Assembly: GCA_030673995.1 (NCBI GenBank)
Contig: DAOUYU010000094.1
Coordinates: 1 to 6,774, forward strand
Source: Candidatus Aminicenantota bacterium
Lineage (GTDB): Bacteria > Acidobacteriota > Aminicenantia > Aminicenantales > Aminicenantaceae
DNA: 6,774 bases
Direction: 5' to 3'
Position 1 is the stretch's first letter, and each line of letters starts with the position of its first letter. The translations under genes and the position numbers were made by a program. This document shows positions 1 to 4,372 of this stretch, piece by piece. The notes under the pieces are model-generated. The model worked only from the letters and a program-made list of their open reading frames with translations. It was not told the DNA's origin and ran no database searches.

Positions 1-441
1 GAACAGCTCGGTACACAATTATATTATAAGATTTTGGGCGAAAACGGTTACGAAAAATCGAACCAAATTCCAGACAAGGACATCCCGAAAATTTATTATG
101 CGCTGATCGAGGCCCACAAGGATATGAAACCCGCCGTTAAAAAAACCCTCGAGAAGAAAAAAGCGGCCGTTTTTCACGATGATAAAAAAAAGGGCGCAGG
201 ATTCCAGCCTGAGACGCCGGAGAAAATAGAGCCAGAAATGCCAATGCAGAAAGAAATAATGGAGCTGACCCGGCTTGAGGCGACTTTAGTTGATAAATAC
301 GGATTCTCGCCTGATCAGATAATCAATAAGCTCAGTGAGAAATTCGCTGAATCAGAGGGGACCAAGCTGACAAAAGAACAAAACAAAGAAGCAATAAAAT
401 ATTTCGAAGAAACGATTGAATACCTGAATGAAGGCAAATAA
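1..441 (+). CDS. Unidentified phage protein, C-terminal part (5' truncated by window)
   Basis: The frame is open from base 1, so the gene begins upstream; a TTG at 34 has no convincing ribosome binding site and is not taken as the start. About 146 residues are visible. The middle is Lys/Pro/Glu-rich and probably a flexible linker. The last ~60 residues form a compact helical-looking tail with the pattern KYGFSPDQI...LSEKF...LTKEQ...AIKYFEE. Small C-terminal modules of this pattern (a helix ending in KFG-like residues, then LTKE and an amphipathic helix) are common at the end of phage RecT/ERF-type annealing proteins, so this may be the tail of a recombination protein. That is a resemblance from memory, not an identification, and no catalytic domain lies inside the window. 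The next gene starts 2 bases after the stop, which suggests translational coupling. Confidence 0.6.
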   Translation, partial: EQLGTQLYYKILGENGYEKSNQIPDKDIPKIYYALIEAHKDMKPAVKKTLEKKKAAVFHDDKKKGAGFQPETPEKIEPEMPMQKEIMELTRLEATLVDKYGFSPDQIINKLSEKFAESEGTKLTKEQNKEAIKYFEETIEYLNEGK

Positions 442-443
442 CC

Positions 444-701
444 GTGAGCTACTCTCAATACGAGAGAGGCAAATATATCCGACTGAATATGATCCACAAC
501 CTCCTCCTGGATGGGGGAGCCGGGAAGATCAACGCGGAACAATTTGGGATAACCTGGGACCTCATCGACGAAATGGAGACAGCCGGGACCACCCACAGCC
601 GCAAGCTGGCAGAGAACGAATATTACAAGAAGGCAGTTTCTAGATGGGTGGAGGCTAAACAAGCCCAAAGGCAAAGATTTACAGAATCTAAAAGCATTTA
701 A
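444..701 (+). CDS. Small hypothetical phage protein (85 aa)
   Basis: Starts with GTG two bases after the preceding stop, with a GAAGG-like ribosome binding site (about 430-434) inside the end of the upstream gene. The product is a soluble, charged 85-residue protein. It has a hydrophobic MIHNLLLDGG segment near the N-terminus and a basic, probably helical C-terminus (AVSRWVEAKQAQRQRF). No Cys/His cluster, signal peptide or membrane segment is visible, and I do not recognise the family. A longer reading frame overlaps it in another phase (428-643). The 444 frame is preferred because it is closer to a normal early-gene arrangement (2-base gap) and gives a protein of ordinary composition, whereas the other frame is Pro/Arg-rich. 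Co-directional position in the recombination-like cluster is the only functional hint. Confidence 0.6.
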   Translation: MSYSQYERGKYIRLNMIHNLLLDGGAGKINAEQFGITWDLIDEMETAGTTHSRKLAENEYYKKAVSRWVEAKQAQRQRFTESKSI

Positions 702-719
702 CTTGTAGGAGAAATATAA

Positions 720-1088
720 ATGCCAAAGGGAGTTTATGAAAGAATACCCGAGAAACATGCAATGTGGGGAAAATACCATTCTGAAAAAACTAAAACAAAA
801 ATAAGCAAAGCAAATAAAGGGAAAAATCATCCTAATTGGAAAGGTGGTCAAAAAAAAGATACTCACGGCTATGTTTTTGTTTTAATGCCTGAACATCCCA
901 GGGCTAATAACAATAAAGGATATGTGAGAAGAGCTCATTTGGTAGCCGAGAAAATGCTGGGAAGATATCTTTATCCAGAAGAAATAACTCATCACAAAAA
1001 TGGCATTGTAGATGATGACGGGCCTGAAAATATAGAAGTTACCACACAAAGCAAGCATTCATCTCTTCATAGAAAAATGAAAAATTAA
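720..1088 (+). CDS. HNH endonuclease with NUMOD3 DNA-binding motif
   Basis: A 122-residue free-standing HNH endonuclease. The N-terminus carries a NUMOD3-like DNA-binding segment at about residues 19-43 (YHSEKTKTKISKANKGK followed by HPNWKGG), a module found on many phage homing endonucleases. The nuclease core is RRAHLVAEKMLGR (71-82), then the His pair H91-H92 with KNG, PENIE (102-106, N104) and a terminal histidine at H113 or H117. This gives the His-Asn-His layout of the HNH_3-type phage nucleases, which nick or cut DNA with a divalent metal. Start: ATG with AGGAG about 8 bases upstream. The gene is AT-rich and Lys-codon-rich compared with the genes on both sides and sits between two unrelated genes, consistent with a mobile homing-type insertion. 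There is no sign of an intron or intein around it, so it appears to be intergenic and free-standing. Confidence 0.88.
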   Translation: MPKGVYERIPEKHAMWGKYHSEKTKTKISKANKGKNHPNWKGGQKKDTHGYVFVLMPEHPRANNNKGYVRRAHLVAEKMLGRYLYPEEITHHKNGIVDDDGPENIEVTTQSKHSSLHRKMKN

Positions 1089-1100
1089 GGAGGTATCAAA

Positions 1101-1763
1101 ATGAATAATTCATCTTTAGAAAAACTTAAAAAAGACAGCCTCACTTTTCCTGACAGGGCCAGAAGAATCATAGTCCATGATAACAAGACTCTCACTCTTG
1201 CGAATGATTTGCTTCTTTCTATAAAGTCGCTGATGAGAGAAATTGCGAACGCATTCAACCCTATCATCACGAAAGCCCATGAAGCACACAAGGAGGCTGT
1301 AGCACAGAAGAAAAGGTATGAAGAACCGCTTATTGAGGCTGAGAGAACAATCAAGCTTCACGTTGCTTCTTATCTAGAGGACCAAGCAGAAATCCAAAGA
1401 AAGGCAGACGAAAAGGCGAAAAAAATCGAGGAAGAGAGACAAAAGAAGGAGACCGAAGCTCTGGACCGGGCCAAGAAATATCAGGATCAGGGCATGGAAG
1501 AAGAGGCGGATGCAATCATAGAGGATATCCCGCTCCCCGCACAGGTGCCAGAACCTCCTCCTCCCAAGCCGGCGGGTCTAAGCCTCAAACAGATCGTGGA
1601 CACAGAGAAAATCAACCGATTCGTAGCGACGACAAAAGGACAAGCACAGATCCCGGGAATTAGGATTTATCCAGTATGGAAATGGGAGATCACCAACAGA
1701 AGCCTAATTCCCAAGAGCTATTACAAAAGTAGTATGGCAACAAAAGCCCCAAAAGAGGAATAG
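1101..1763 (+). CDS. Coiled-coil phage protein of the recombination/replication module
   Basis: A 220-residue protein with a very strong AAGGAGG site 7 bases before the ATG. Residues ~35-135 are charged heptad-like helix. They include AFNPIITKAHEAHKEAVAQK (51-70) followed by RYEEPLIEAERTIK and a Lys/Glu-rich coiled coil, a signature I associate with an uncharacterised coiled-coil family common beside recT/erf and ssb genes of phages. A Pro-rich linker (LPAQVPEPPPPKP, 145-157) leads to a small C-terminal domain with two motifs: KINRFVATTKGQAQIPGIRIY (first part 170-180, IPGIRIY 184-190) and WKWEITNRSLIPKSYY (193-208). In homologs I remember, the W-x-(F/Y)-E...IP-x-(E/S)-Y motif precedes the KI...IPGI..Y motif; here the order is reversed. 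Function is not established. Location suggests a role with DNA recombination or nuclease inhibition, which is inference. Confidence 0.75.
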   Translation: MNNSSLEKLKKDSLTFPDRARRIIVHDNKTLTLANDLLLSIKSLMREIANAFNPIITKAHEAHKEAVAQKKRYEEPLIEAERTIKLHVASYLEDQAEIQRKADEKAKKIEEERQKKETEALDRAKKYQDQGMEEEADAIIEDIPLPAQVPEPPPPKPAGLSLKQIVDTEKINRFVATTKGQAQIPGIRIYPVWKWEITNRSLIPKSYYKSSMATKAPKEE

Positions 1764-1767
1764 GCCC

Positions 1768-2142
1768 ATGAACGAGCTGCGAGTAATTTGTACGGATTGC
1801 GGCCGGGAATTCAAGAATGTGAGATCCGGCGTTTTAATCAAGGAACTCTTCCAGAAAAACAAAGAAGTCTATCGCGTATGGATGGCCGATCTTTTAGGTT
1901 GCCCTGAATGCGGGAGATTGGTTGTGGCCAGGTTCCCGGATAACCCCATAGCAGAGCATTGGAATAAGGAGAGGATGGCTGACGTGCTCTTACAGTGTGA
2001 AACCAGGACCCTGGGAAAGGACCTCTTTGAATGGAAAGAATACATCTCAGGCGAGGGCAATCCTTCCAAATTCCTAAGAGGGAACCCCGGTACGAAAATC
2101 AAAGTCGAGACTGTCACGCAAAGCAAACCAGAAGATGCATAA
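1768..2142 (+). CDS. Zinc-ribbon hypothetical protein (124 aa)
   Basis: Starts at ATG five bases after the previous stop, with GAGGAAT just upstream as the ribosome binding site. The protein begins with CTDC (C8, C11) and has CPEC (C45, C48), each followed by Gly-Arg, a classic four-Cys zinc-ribbon spacing with a ~33-residue insertion. The rest (HWNKERMADVLLQCETRTLG, 64-83, and a Lys/Thr-rich C-terminus) has no motif I recognise. Such short zinc-ribbon proteins are common among phage early genes and may bind nucleic acid or a host polymerase or replication factor, but nothing here shows which. It is co-directional with its neighbours and probably co-transcribed with the coiled-coil gene. Confidence 0.7.
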   Translation: MNELRVICTDCGREFKNVRSGVLIKELFQKNKEVYRVWMADLLGCPECGRLVVARFPDNPIAEHWNKERMADVLLQCETRTLGKDLFEWKEYISGEGNPSKFLRGNPGTKIKVETVTQSKPEDA

Positions 2143-2153
2143 AGATTAAAATA

Positions 2154-2168
2154 CCCCACATTGTGGGG
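2154..2168. promoter_or_regulatory. 15-bp GC-rich palindrome before small gene
   Basis: Seven-base arms CCCCACA (2154-2160) and TGTGGGG (2162-2168) around one central base form a perfect inverted repeat. It lies 11 bases after one stop and about 20 bases before the next ATG, just upstream of that gene's AAGGAG site. A one-base loop cannot fold as a simple RNA hairpin without opening inner pairs, and no T-run follows, so a protein-binding operator is more likely than a terminator. It could still form a short hairpin with 5-bp arms and regulate translation of the downstream gene. Which protein binds is unknown. Confidence 0.4.
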
Positions 2169-2189
2169 CATGAAACAAGGAGATAGTGA

Positions 2190-2396
2190 ATGACAAAATT
2201 CATAATCAAAGAGATAAACAATGGTTGGATCCTCCGGGGCCCTCGTGATAAAGAAAATCCGGGACACATAGGTCTCCAGGTAGAGTTATTTTTGGCCAGC
2301 ATTCATGCCGTGGCTGATATTTTGACAACTTGGCAGGCGCTAGGATTCGTGAAAGTGGCAGCCAGGGCCAGCGAAAAATATAAAGGAGGTGATTAA
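2190..2396 (+). CDS. Small hypothetical phage protein (68 aa)
   Basis: ATG preceded by AAGGAG at good spacing. The product reads as a compact alpha/beta protein: a beta hairpin (FIIKEINNGWILRG, 4-17), a Pro/Gly turn, then a long hydrophobic helix (VELFLASIHAVADILTTW, 31-48) and a basic tail. The hydrophobic segment contains Glu, His and Asp, so it is read as a buried helix rather than a membrane span. I do not recognise the family. The stop lies two bases before the next start, so the two small genes probably form a translationally coupled pair downstream of the palindrome at 2154-2168. Confidence 0.6.
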   Translation: MTKFIIKEINNGWILRGPRDKENPGHIGLQVELFLASIHAVADILTTWQALGFVKVAARASEKYKGGD

Positions 2397-2398
2397 GA

Positions 2399-2590
2399 AT
2401 GTCGAATGGTTCAAACACAAAAGAATTTCCAAAACGTGTTGGCAAAAGATTCCTCTACCATACTAACGATAGTTGGGGATGTGTGTATGACAAGGATGCC
2501 GACATGAGTGCAGTCGTTATGGTAAATGAATTTGGTTGCCAAGGGCTGACCCGTAGAATAGCGAACAGACTGAACGCAGGAACGCTGTAG
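2399..2590 (+). CDS. Small hypothetical phage protein (63 aa)
   Basis: Strong ribosome binding site AAAGGAGGT 8 bases before the ATG, and only 2 bases after the previous stop. The protein has an aromatic/charged N-terminal half (RVGKRFLYHTNDSWGCVYDK) and a helical end (LTRRIANRLNAGTL). It contains two Cys (C28, C47), too few for a zinc site. The family is not recognised. Its stop is followed directly by the non-coding stem-loop region that precedes the IS110-like gene. If that region is the left end of a mobile element, this gene's 3' end is the insertion flank. Joining base 2586 to base 3901 would keep this frame open and end at the TAA at 3950-3952, which may be coincidence. Confidence 0.6.
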   Translation: MSNGSNTKEFPKRVGKRFLYHTNDSWGCVYDKDADMSAVVMVNEFGCQGLTRRIANRLNAGTL

Positions 2591-2606
2591 AGGAAAGCAC
2601 AAATGT

Positions 2607-2673
2607 GGGAGGACCTAAATTTTTGGGTACGTAGGACACACCCATTGGGTTTCCATCCTCTTAAGGTCCTCCC
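2607..2673 (+). other. Stem-loop A (10-bp perfect stem, 47-base loop)
   Basis: Arms 2607-2616 and 2664-2673 are perfectly complementary (GGGAGGACCT/AGGTCCTCCC). The loop can be capped by GGGT/ACCC; ACCCA (2640-2644) can alternatively pair with TGGGT (2646-2650). Five T follow one base after the 3' arm, so a terminator role is possible, though the loop is far longer than in a standard terminator. The 3' arm sequence recurs exactly inside loop B. Confidence 0.7.
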
Positions 2674-2703
2674 CTTTTTACATCAAGAAGAGAAACAATT
2701 AAT

Positions 2704-2760
2704 AGGGGAAGGATGCTAGGTCCTCCCTGCAGAAGTTGAAAGTAAGGTGCTCCTTCCCCT
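2704..2760 (+). other. Stem-loop B (10-bp perfect stem, 37-base loop)
   Basis: Arms AGGGGAAGGA (2704-2713) and TCCTTCCCCT (2751-2760) are perfectly complementary. Inside the stem a T (2714) bulges and GC (2715-2716) can pair with GC (2749-2750), so the helix continues. The loop's 5' side contains TGCTA then GGTCCTCCC, and the 3' side AGTAAGGT. TTTT follows the 3' arm. The stem ends 23 bases before the start codon of the IS110-like gene, just upstream of its AAGGAGG site. Confidence 0.7.
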
Positions 2761-2783
2761 TTTAATAAATTAAGGAGGTTCAA

Positions 2784-3902
2784 ATGAGAACATACAGTTT
2801 TGACTGGGCCACGAAAAAGGCTCTGACTGTTTATGACTCAAAGACCGGCAAGGTCAAACAGATTCCAAACTCCATTACCGAATTCGGGAAGTTCCTTAAA
2901 AAGCTCAAGGAGCCTGCGACCATATTAATCGAGTTCGGCGGGGCGGACACTTTCAAAATAATGGCATATAGAGCTGGTCATACAATCCTGCAAGTGCCTG
3001 GGAAGAAGATAAAGGATTATCGAGATTCTAAAGGGTTGATGAAAGATGATGACGCTAAAATTATCTACGATTTTTTTATGGAAAACGGAGGGGAGGTTGC
3101 TACGAAAGATTTGAGAAATTTTACTCGCTCAATGCGCTTTCCCTCAGCAAATAAAGGAGGAGGTGCTAGTTCGAGCGTGTCTAAAAATATTAGAATTCAC
3201 GTACCCTCCTCCTCAAAAATAAAAGAAAGGGGAAGTGCTAATGATCTGGTGAGGAATTCTAGAACAGGTTTGCCTTCCCCCTTCTATCTCTTCCAGGAAT
3301 CCGATGCCGACATAGCTGAAATTAAAATTCTTTTCCGGGCGCATGAAGACCTGAAAAGGGAAATGGTGCGAGAGAAGCTAAAACGCATAGCCTTCGGAAT
3401 GAAATTCAAAATAGCACAAGTGGCTGATGATAGAGTAAAGAAAATCCTTTTTCAAAAGGATGCTTCGATAGTGGCGAAGGAGAAAGAGCTCGAGCAACTG
3501 AAAAAAGTCCTGGAGAAGAAAGTCATGCAATTCGATGTCTGGATTAAATATCTCAAAGCTATTAAGGCAGTCGACCCGGTCATAGCCGCTGGGCTAATAG
3601 GAGAGCTGGGTGGTAAGTATTTCGATACAGATGAGAGCCTGAAACATTACTGTGGGATGGTTGCCAAAAAAGAATTCCATGATTATAACCGCTTTGTGAA
3701 GGGCGTCCTCTATCAATTCGCAGAGCAGGTGATAAGACAGACGACTCCAAACTGGCGTGAATTATACGATAATATGAAAGTTTTTTATGCAAATAAACAC
3801 GCTGATTGGAGCAAAGGCAAGGTCAATAATCATGCCAAAAAATTCATAGAGACAAAGTTCCTTTTGGAGTTTTGGGGAACATGGAAAGAGCTGGAGTGCT
3901 AA
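2784..3902 (+). CDS. IS110-like DEDD (RuvC-fold) recombinase/transposase, diverged
   Basis: A 372-residue protein with an AAGGAGG site 5-6 bases before the ATG. The N-terminus matches the IS110-family RuvC-like domain: SFDWATK (D7), ILIEFGG (E50, cf. E-x-TG), AGHTILQVPGKKIK (64-77, cf. G-x-x-V-x-x-VNP) and KDDDAK (87-92, cf. KTDxxDA but two residues shorter). A charged helical region (about 174-250) precedes a Transposase_20-like domain: LKAIKAVDPVIAAGLIGELG (257-276), YFDTDESLKHYCGM (279-292) and a C-terminal HAKKFIETKFLLEFW. IS110 enzymes are RNA-guided recombinases using a RuvC-like site plus a serine nucleophile. No serine occurs between S285 and S343, where that residue is expected, so activity may be altered or lost. 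A Gly/Ser-rich insertion (about 120-166) is encoded by two stem-loops. Piv-type DNA invertases are related alternatives. Confidence 0.75.
   Translation: MRTYSFDWATKKALTVYDSKTGKVKQIPNSITEFGKFLKKLKEPATILIEFGGADTFKIMAYRAGHTILQVPGKKIKDYRDSKGLMKDDDAKIIYDFFMENGGEVATKDLRNFTRSMRFPSANKGGGASSSVSKNIRIHVPSSSKIKERGSANDLVRNSRTGLPSPFYLFQESDADIAEIKILFRAHEDLKREMVREKLKRIAFGMKFKIAQVADDRVKKILFQKDASIVAKEKELEQLKKVLEKKVMQFDVWIKYLKAIKAVDPVIAAGLIGELGGKYFDTDESLKHYCGMVAKKEFHDYNRFVKGVLYQFAEQVIRQTTPNWRELYDNMKVFYANKHADWSKGKVNNHAKKFIETKFLLEFWGTWKELEC
3155..3213 (+). other. Stem-loop C inside the IS110-like coding sequence
   Basis: A GGAGGAGG (3156-3163) and CCTCCTCC (3205-3212) give an 8-bp stem, extended outward by A3155-T3213 and inward by T3164-A3203 with C3204 bulged. 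The loop is capped by an inner hairpin, GTG + TCTAA (3177-3184) with TTAGA + CAC (3190-3194, 3198-3200). The left single-stranded side begins TGCTA (3164-3168). It resembles upstream stem-loop A in order and in the GGAGG arm, but the loops differ. It encodes KGGGASSS to VPSSS of the protein. Confidence 0.6.
3225..3284 (+). other. Stem-loop D inside the IS110-like coding sequence
   Basis: GAAAGGGGAAG (3225-3235) pairs with CTTCCCCCTTC (3274-3284) with one A-C mismatch, then T3236 bulges and GC (3237-3238) can pair with GC (3272-3273). This reproduces stem-loop B: the GGGGAAG arm, the bulged T, TGCTA at the loop's 5' side and AGGT at its 3' side. The loop interior is unrelated to B. An inner stem ATCTG/CAGGT (3244-3248 with 3265-3269, one wobble) is possible. 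Confidence 0.6.
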
Positions 3903-3923
3903 AAAAAAGAAAGGAGATAATAT

Positions 3924-3937
3924 ATATTATGTCAACT
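3924..3937 (+). repeat. ATATTATGTCAACT repeat, copy 1
   Basis: First of four copies of a motif with consensus ATATTATGTCAACTAGGAG between 3924 and 4391. This copy holds the first 14 bases. AAGGAG lies at 3911-3916, and the ATG at 3929 opens an 8-codon frame (MSTDEAF, stop 3950-3952) that may be a leader peptide or chance. It lies 21 bases after the IS110-like stop codon. Confidence 0.6.
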
Positions 3938-3963
3938 GATGAGGCTTTTTAAGGAAAGATTCC

Positions 3964-3996
3964 GTGTCGCATAATAGATATTATGTAAACTAGGAG
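3964..3996 (+). repeat. Composite repeat copy 2: GTGTCGCATAA + ATATTATGTAAACTAGGAG
   Basis: GTGTCGCATAA (3964-3974) is followed after three bases by a full copy of the second motif (3978-3996) with one change (GTAAAC for GTCAAC). That change turns the motif's ATG into an immediate ATG-TAA. The AGGAG at the end serves as the ribosome binding site of the gene starting at 4003. Confidence 0.65.
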
Positions 3997-4002
3997 GTGA
4001 AT

Positions 4003-4221
4003 ATGGCAATAACATTCAATATTCCAGATAAACCTAAAGATGGTATTTATGGTGCTGATTTAATCTGGGATTCATACCTGGATTTAGTTTATGCACTAAT
4101 AGGATTTTCTGGTGGTAGAGTTTCAGCTAGCATAAAAAGCTCAACAGCAAAGATGAAGGCTAAGGCAAAAAGGATTGAATGTTTATCAAAGGCTTTGGTG
4201 GAGGCAACAAAGAGCATTTAA
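4003..4221 (+). CDS. Small hypothetical phage protein (72 aa)
   Basis: ATG at 4003 is chosen over the in-frame GTG at 3997 because AGGAGG (3992-3997) then sits 5 bases upstream, whereas the GTG overlaps it. The protein has a short hydrophilic N-terminus (MAITFNIPDKPKDGIYGADL), an aromatic/hydrophobic stretch (LIWDSYLDLVYALIGFSGG) and a basic helix (SSTAKMKAKAKRIECLSKAL). The hydrophobic stretch is broken by Asp residues, so a membrane role is doubtful. The family is not recognised. The gene is AT-rich and lies between two copies of the composite repeat, as if it were a cassette. Confidence 0.6.
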   Translation: MAITFNIPDKPKDGIYGADLIWDSYLDLVYALIGFSGGRVSASIKSSTAKMKAKAKRIECLSKALVEATKSI

Positions 4222-4223
4222 CA

Positions 4224-4249
4224 GTGTCGCATAAGGAATATGTCAACTA
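4224..4249 (+). repeat. Composite repeat copy 3: GTGTCGCATAA + AATATGTCAACTA
   Basis: GTGTCGCATAA (4224-4234) is identical to that at 3964-3974. It is followed by a shortened second motif (4237-4249, missing TAT). It begins 3 bases after the stop of the 72-aa gene and supplies the ATG (4240) of the next small ORF. Confidence 0.65.
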
Positions 4250-4362
4250 AAAAGAAATTAACAGGACTTGATAAAGAGAGGAGAACTAATGGGCTCATGC
4301 AAAGACGGGCAGAGAAACTTGCTCTTTTGCGACGATTCCACAAAACAGTTAATCGGCGGTAA
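4240..4362 (+). CDS. Possible very small basic protein (40 aa)
   Basis: The ATG within repeat copy 3 opens a 40-codon frame starting MSTKKKLTGLDKERR and ending FHKTVNRR. It is strongly basic and probably a single helix (QRRAEKLALLRRFHK), which suits nucleic-acid binding if real. AAGGA precedes the ATG at very short spacing (2 bases), a weak site. A second ORF in another frame (4289-4366) inside it has a better ribosome binding site, so only one of the two may be translated. No homolog is recognised. Confidence 0.35.
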   Translation: MSTKKKLTGLDKERRTNGLMQRRAEKLALLRRFHKTVNRR

Positions 4363-4366
4363 GTAA
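4289..4366 (+). CDS. Possible 25-aa Cys-containing peptide
   Basis: ATG preceded by AGAGGAG at about 6 bases, a better site than that of the overlapping 40-aa frame. It encodes MGSCKDGQRNLLFCDDSTKQ plus LIGGK, with C4 and C14. Too short to classify. It is recorded because the ribosome binding site and the tight spacing to the next repeat (copy 4) are typical of translated phage micro-genes. It may equally be chance. Confidence 0.3.
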   Translation: MGSCKDGQRNLLFCDDSTKQLIGGK

Positions 4367-4372
4367 ATAGGA

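Larger units (their letters stand above)
2605..2764 (+). ncRNA. Putative two-stem-loop bridge-like RNA upstream of the IS110-like gene
   Basis: The 193-base gap between the flanking genes has no coding potential but holds two long stem-loops. Stem-loop A pairs GGGAGGACCT (2607-2616) with AGGTCCTCCC (2664-2673), closing a 47-base loop that contains an inner GGGT/ACCC hairpin (2625-2628 with 2640-2643). Stem-loop B pairs AGGGGAAGGA (2704-2713) with TCCTTCCCCT (2751-2760), closing a 37-base loop that starts TGCTA. T-runs follow both (2675-2679 and 2760-2763). IS110-family elements carry a bridge RNA in the left non-coding end, with target- and donor-binding internal loops; position, strand and two-loop layout fit that. 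Alternatives are a pair of unusual attenuators/terminators or a translational regulator of the next gene. No confident promoter for a separate transcript was seen. Confidence 0.55.
3153..3284 (+). ncRNA. Putative second two-stem-loop RNA cassette embedded in the coding sequence
   Basis: Stem-loops C and D, separated by 11 bases, repeat the arrangement of stem-loops A and B upstream of the gene: a G-rich/C-rich stem, then a GGGGAAG/CTTCCCC stem, each with a ~40-base loop. The reading frame passes through without a stop and gives low-complexity residues ~124-167 at a domain boundary, where other IS110-like proteins have no comparable Gly/Ser-rich segment. The sequence pattern is better explained by RNA pairing than by protein constraint. 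Whether it is processed as its own RNA, acts within the mRNA, or is a decayed duplicate is unknown. Confidence 0.45.
3903..4002 (+). other. Intergenic stretch after the IS110-like gene: A-run, repeats and micro-ORF
   Basis: The stop codon is followed directly by an A-run (3901-3908), a Shine-Dalgarno-like AAGGAG with repeat copy 1, a MSTDEAF micro-ORF (3929-3952), then composite repeat copy 2. No terminator hairpin is visible after the gene. If the IS110-like gene is a mobile element, its right end should lie here. Confidence 0.5.

Noticed and set aside
428..643. 71-aa frame overlapping the gene at 444-701
   Set aside because: Its composition (Pro/Arg/Gln-rich) and start inside the previous gene without a good binding site suggest an out-of-frame shadow of the 444-701 gene.
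315..866. 183-aa minus-strand frame and other minus-strand frames across the window
   Set aside because: They are antisense to well-supported plus-strand genes, lack ribosome binding sites and have low-complexity Phe/Leu/Ser-rich translations typical of antisense reads of Lys/Glu-rich genes.
2677..2705. Possible promoter TTTACA - 17 bases - TAATAG between stem-loops A and B
   Set aside because: The -10 match is poor and transcription would start inside the 5' arm of stem-loop B, breaking the structure. Not supported enough to list.
2730..2745. AGTTGA in loop B as a guide matching the TCAACT of the downstream repeats
   Set aside because: Only six bases match contiguously and the left side of the loop does not match the flank of the repeat. 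This is expected by chance.
2607..2763. Stem-loops A and B as ordinary rho-independent terminators because of following T-runs
   Set aside because: Loops of 47 and 37 bases are much too long for standard terminators, two in a row are not needed, and the same architecture recurs inside a coding sequence (C and D) without T-runs. A partial terminator role cannot be excluded.
693..4222. Shared AGCATTTAAC at two gene ends (693-702 and 4213-4222)
   Set aside because: A 10-base match is expected several times by chance in a window of this size and it lacks extended similarity.
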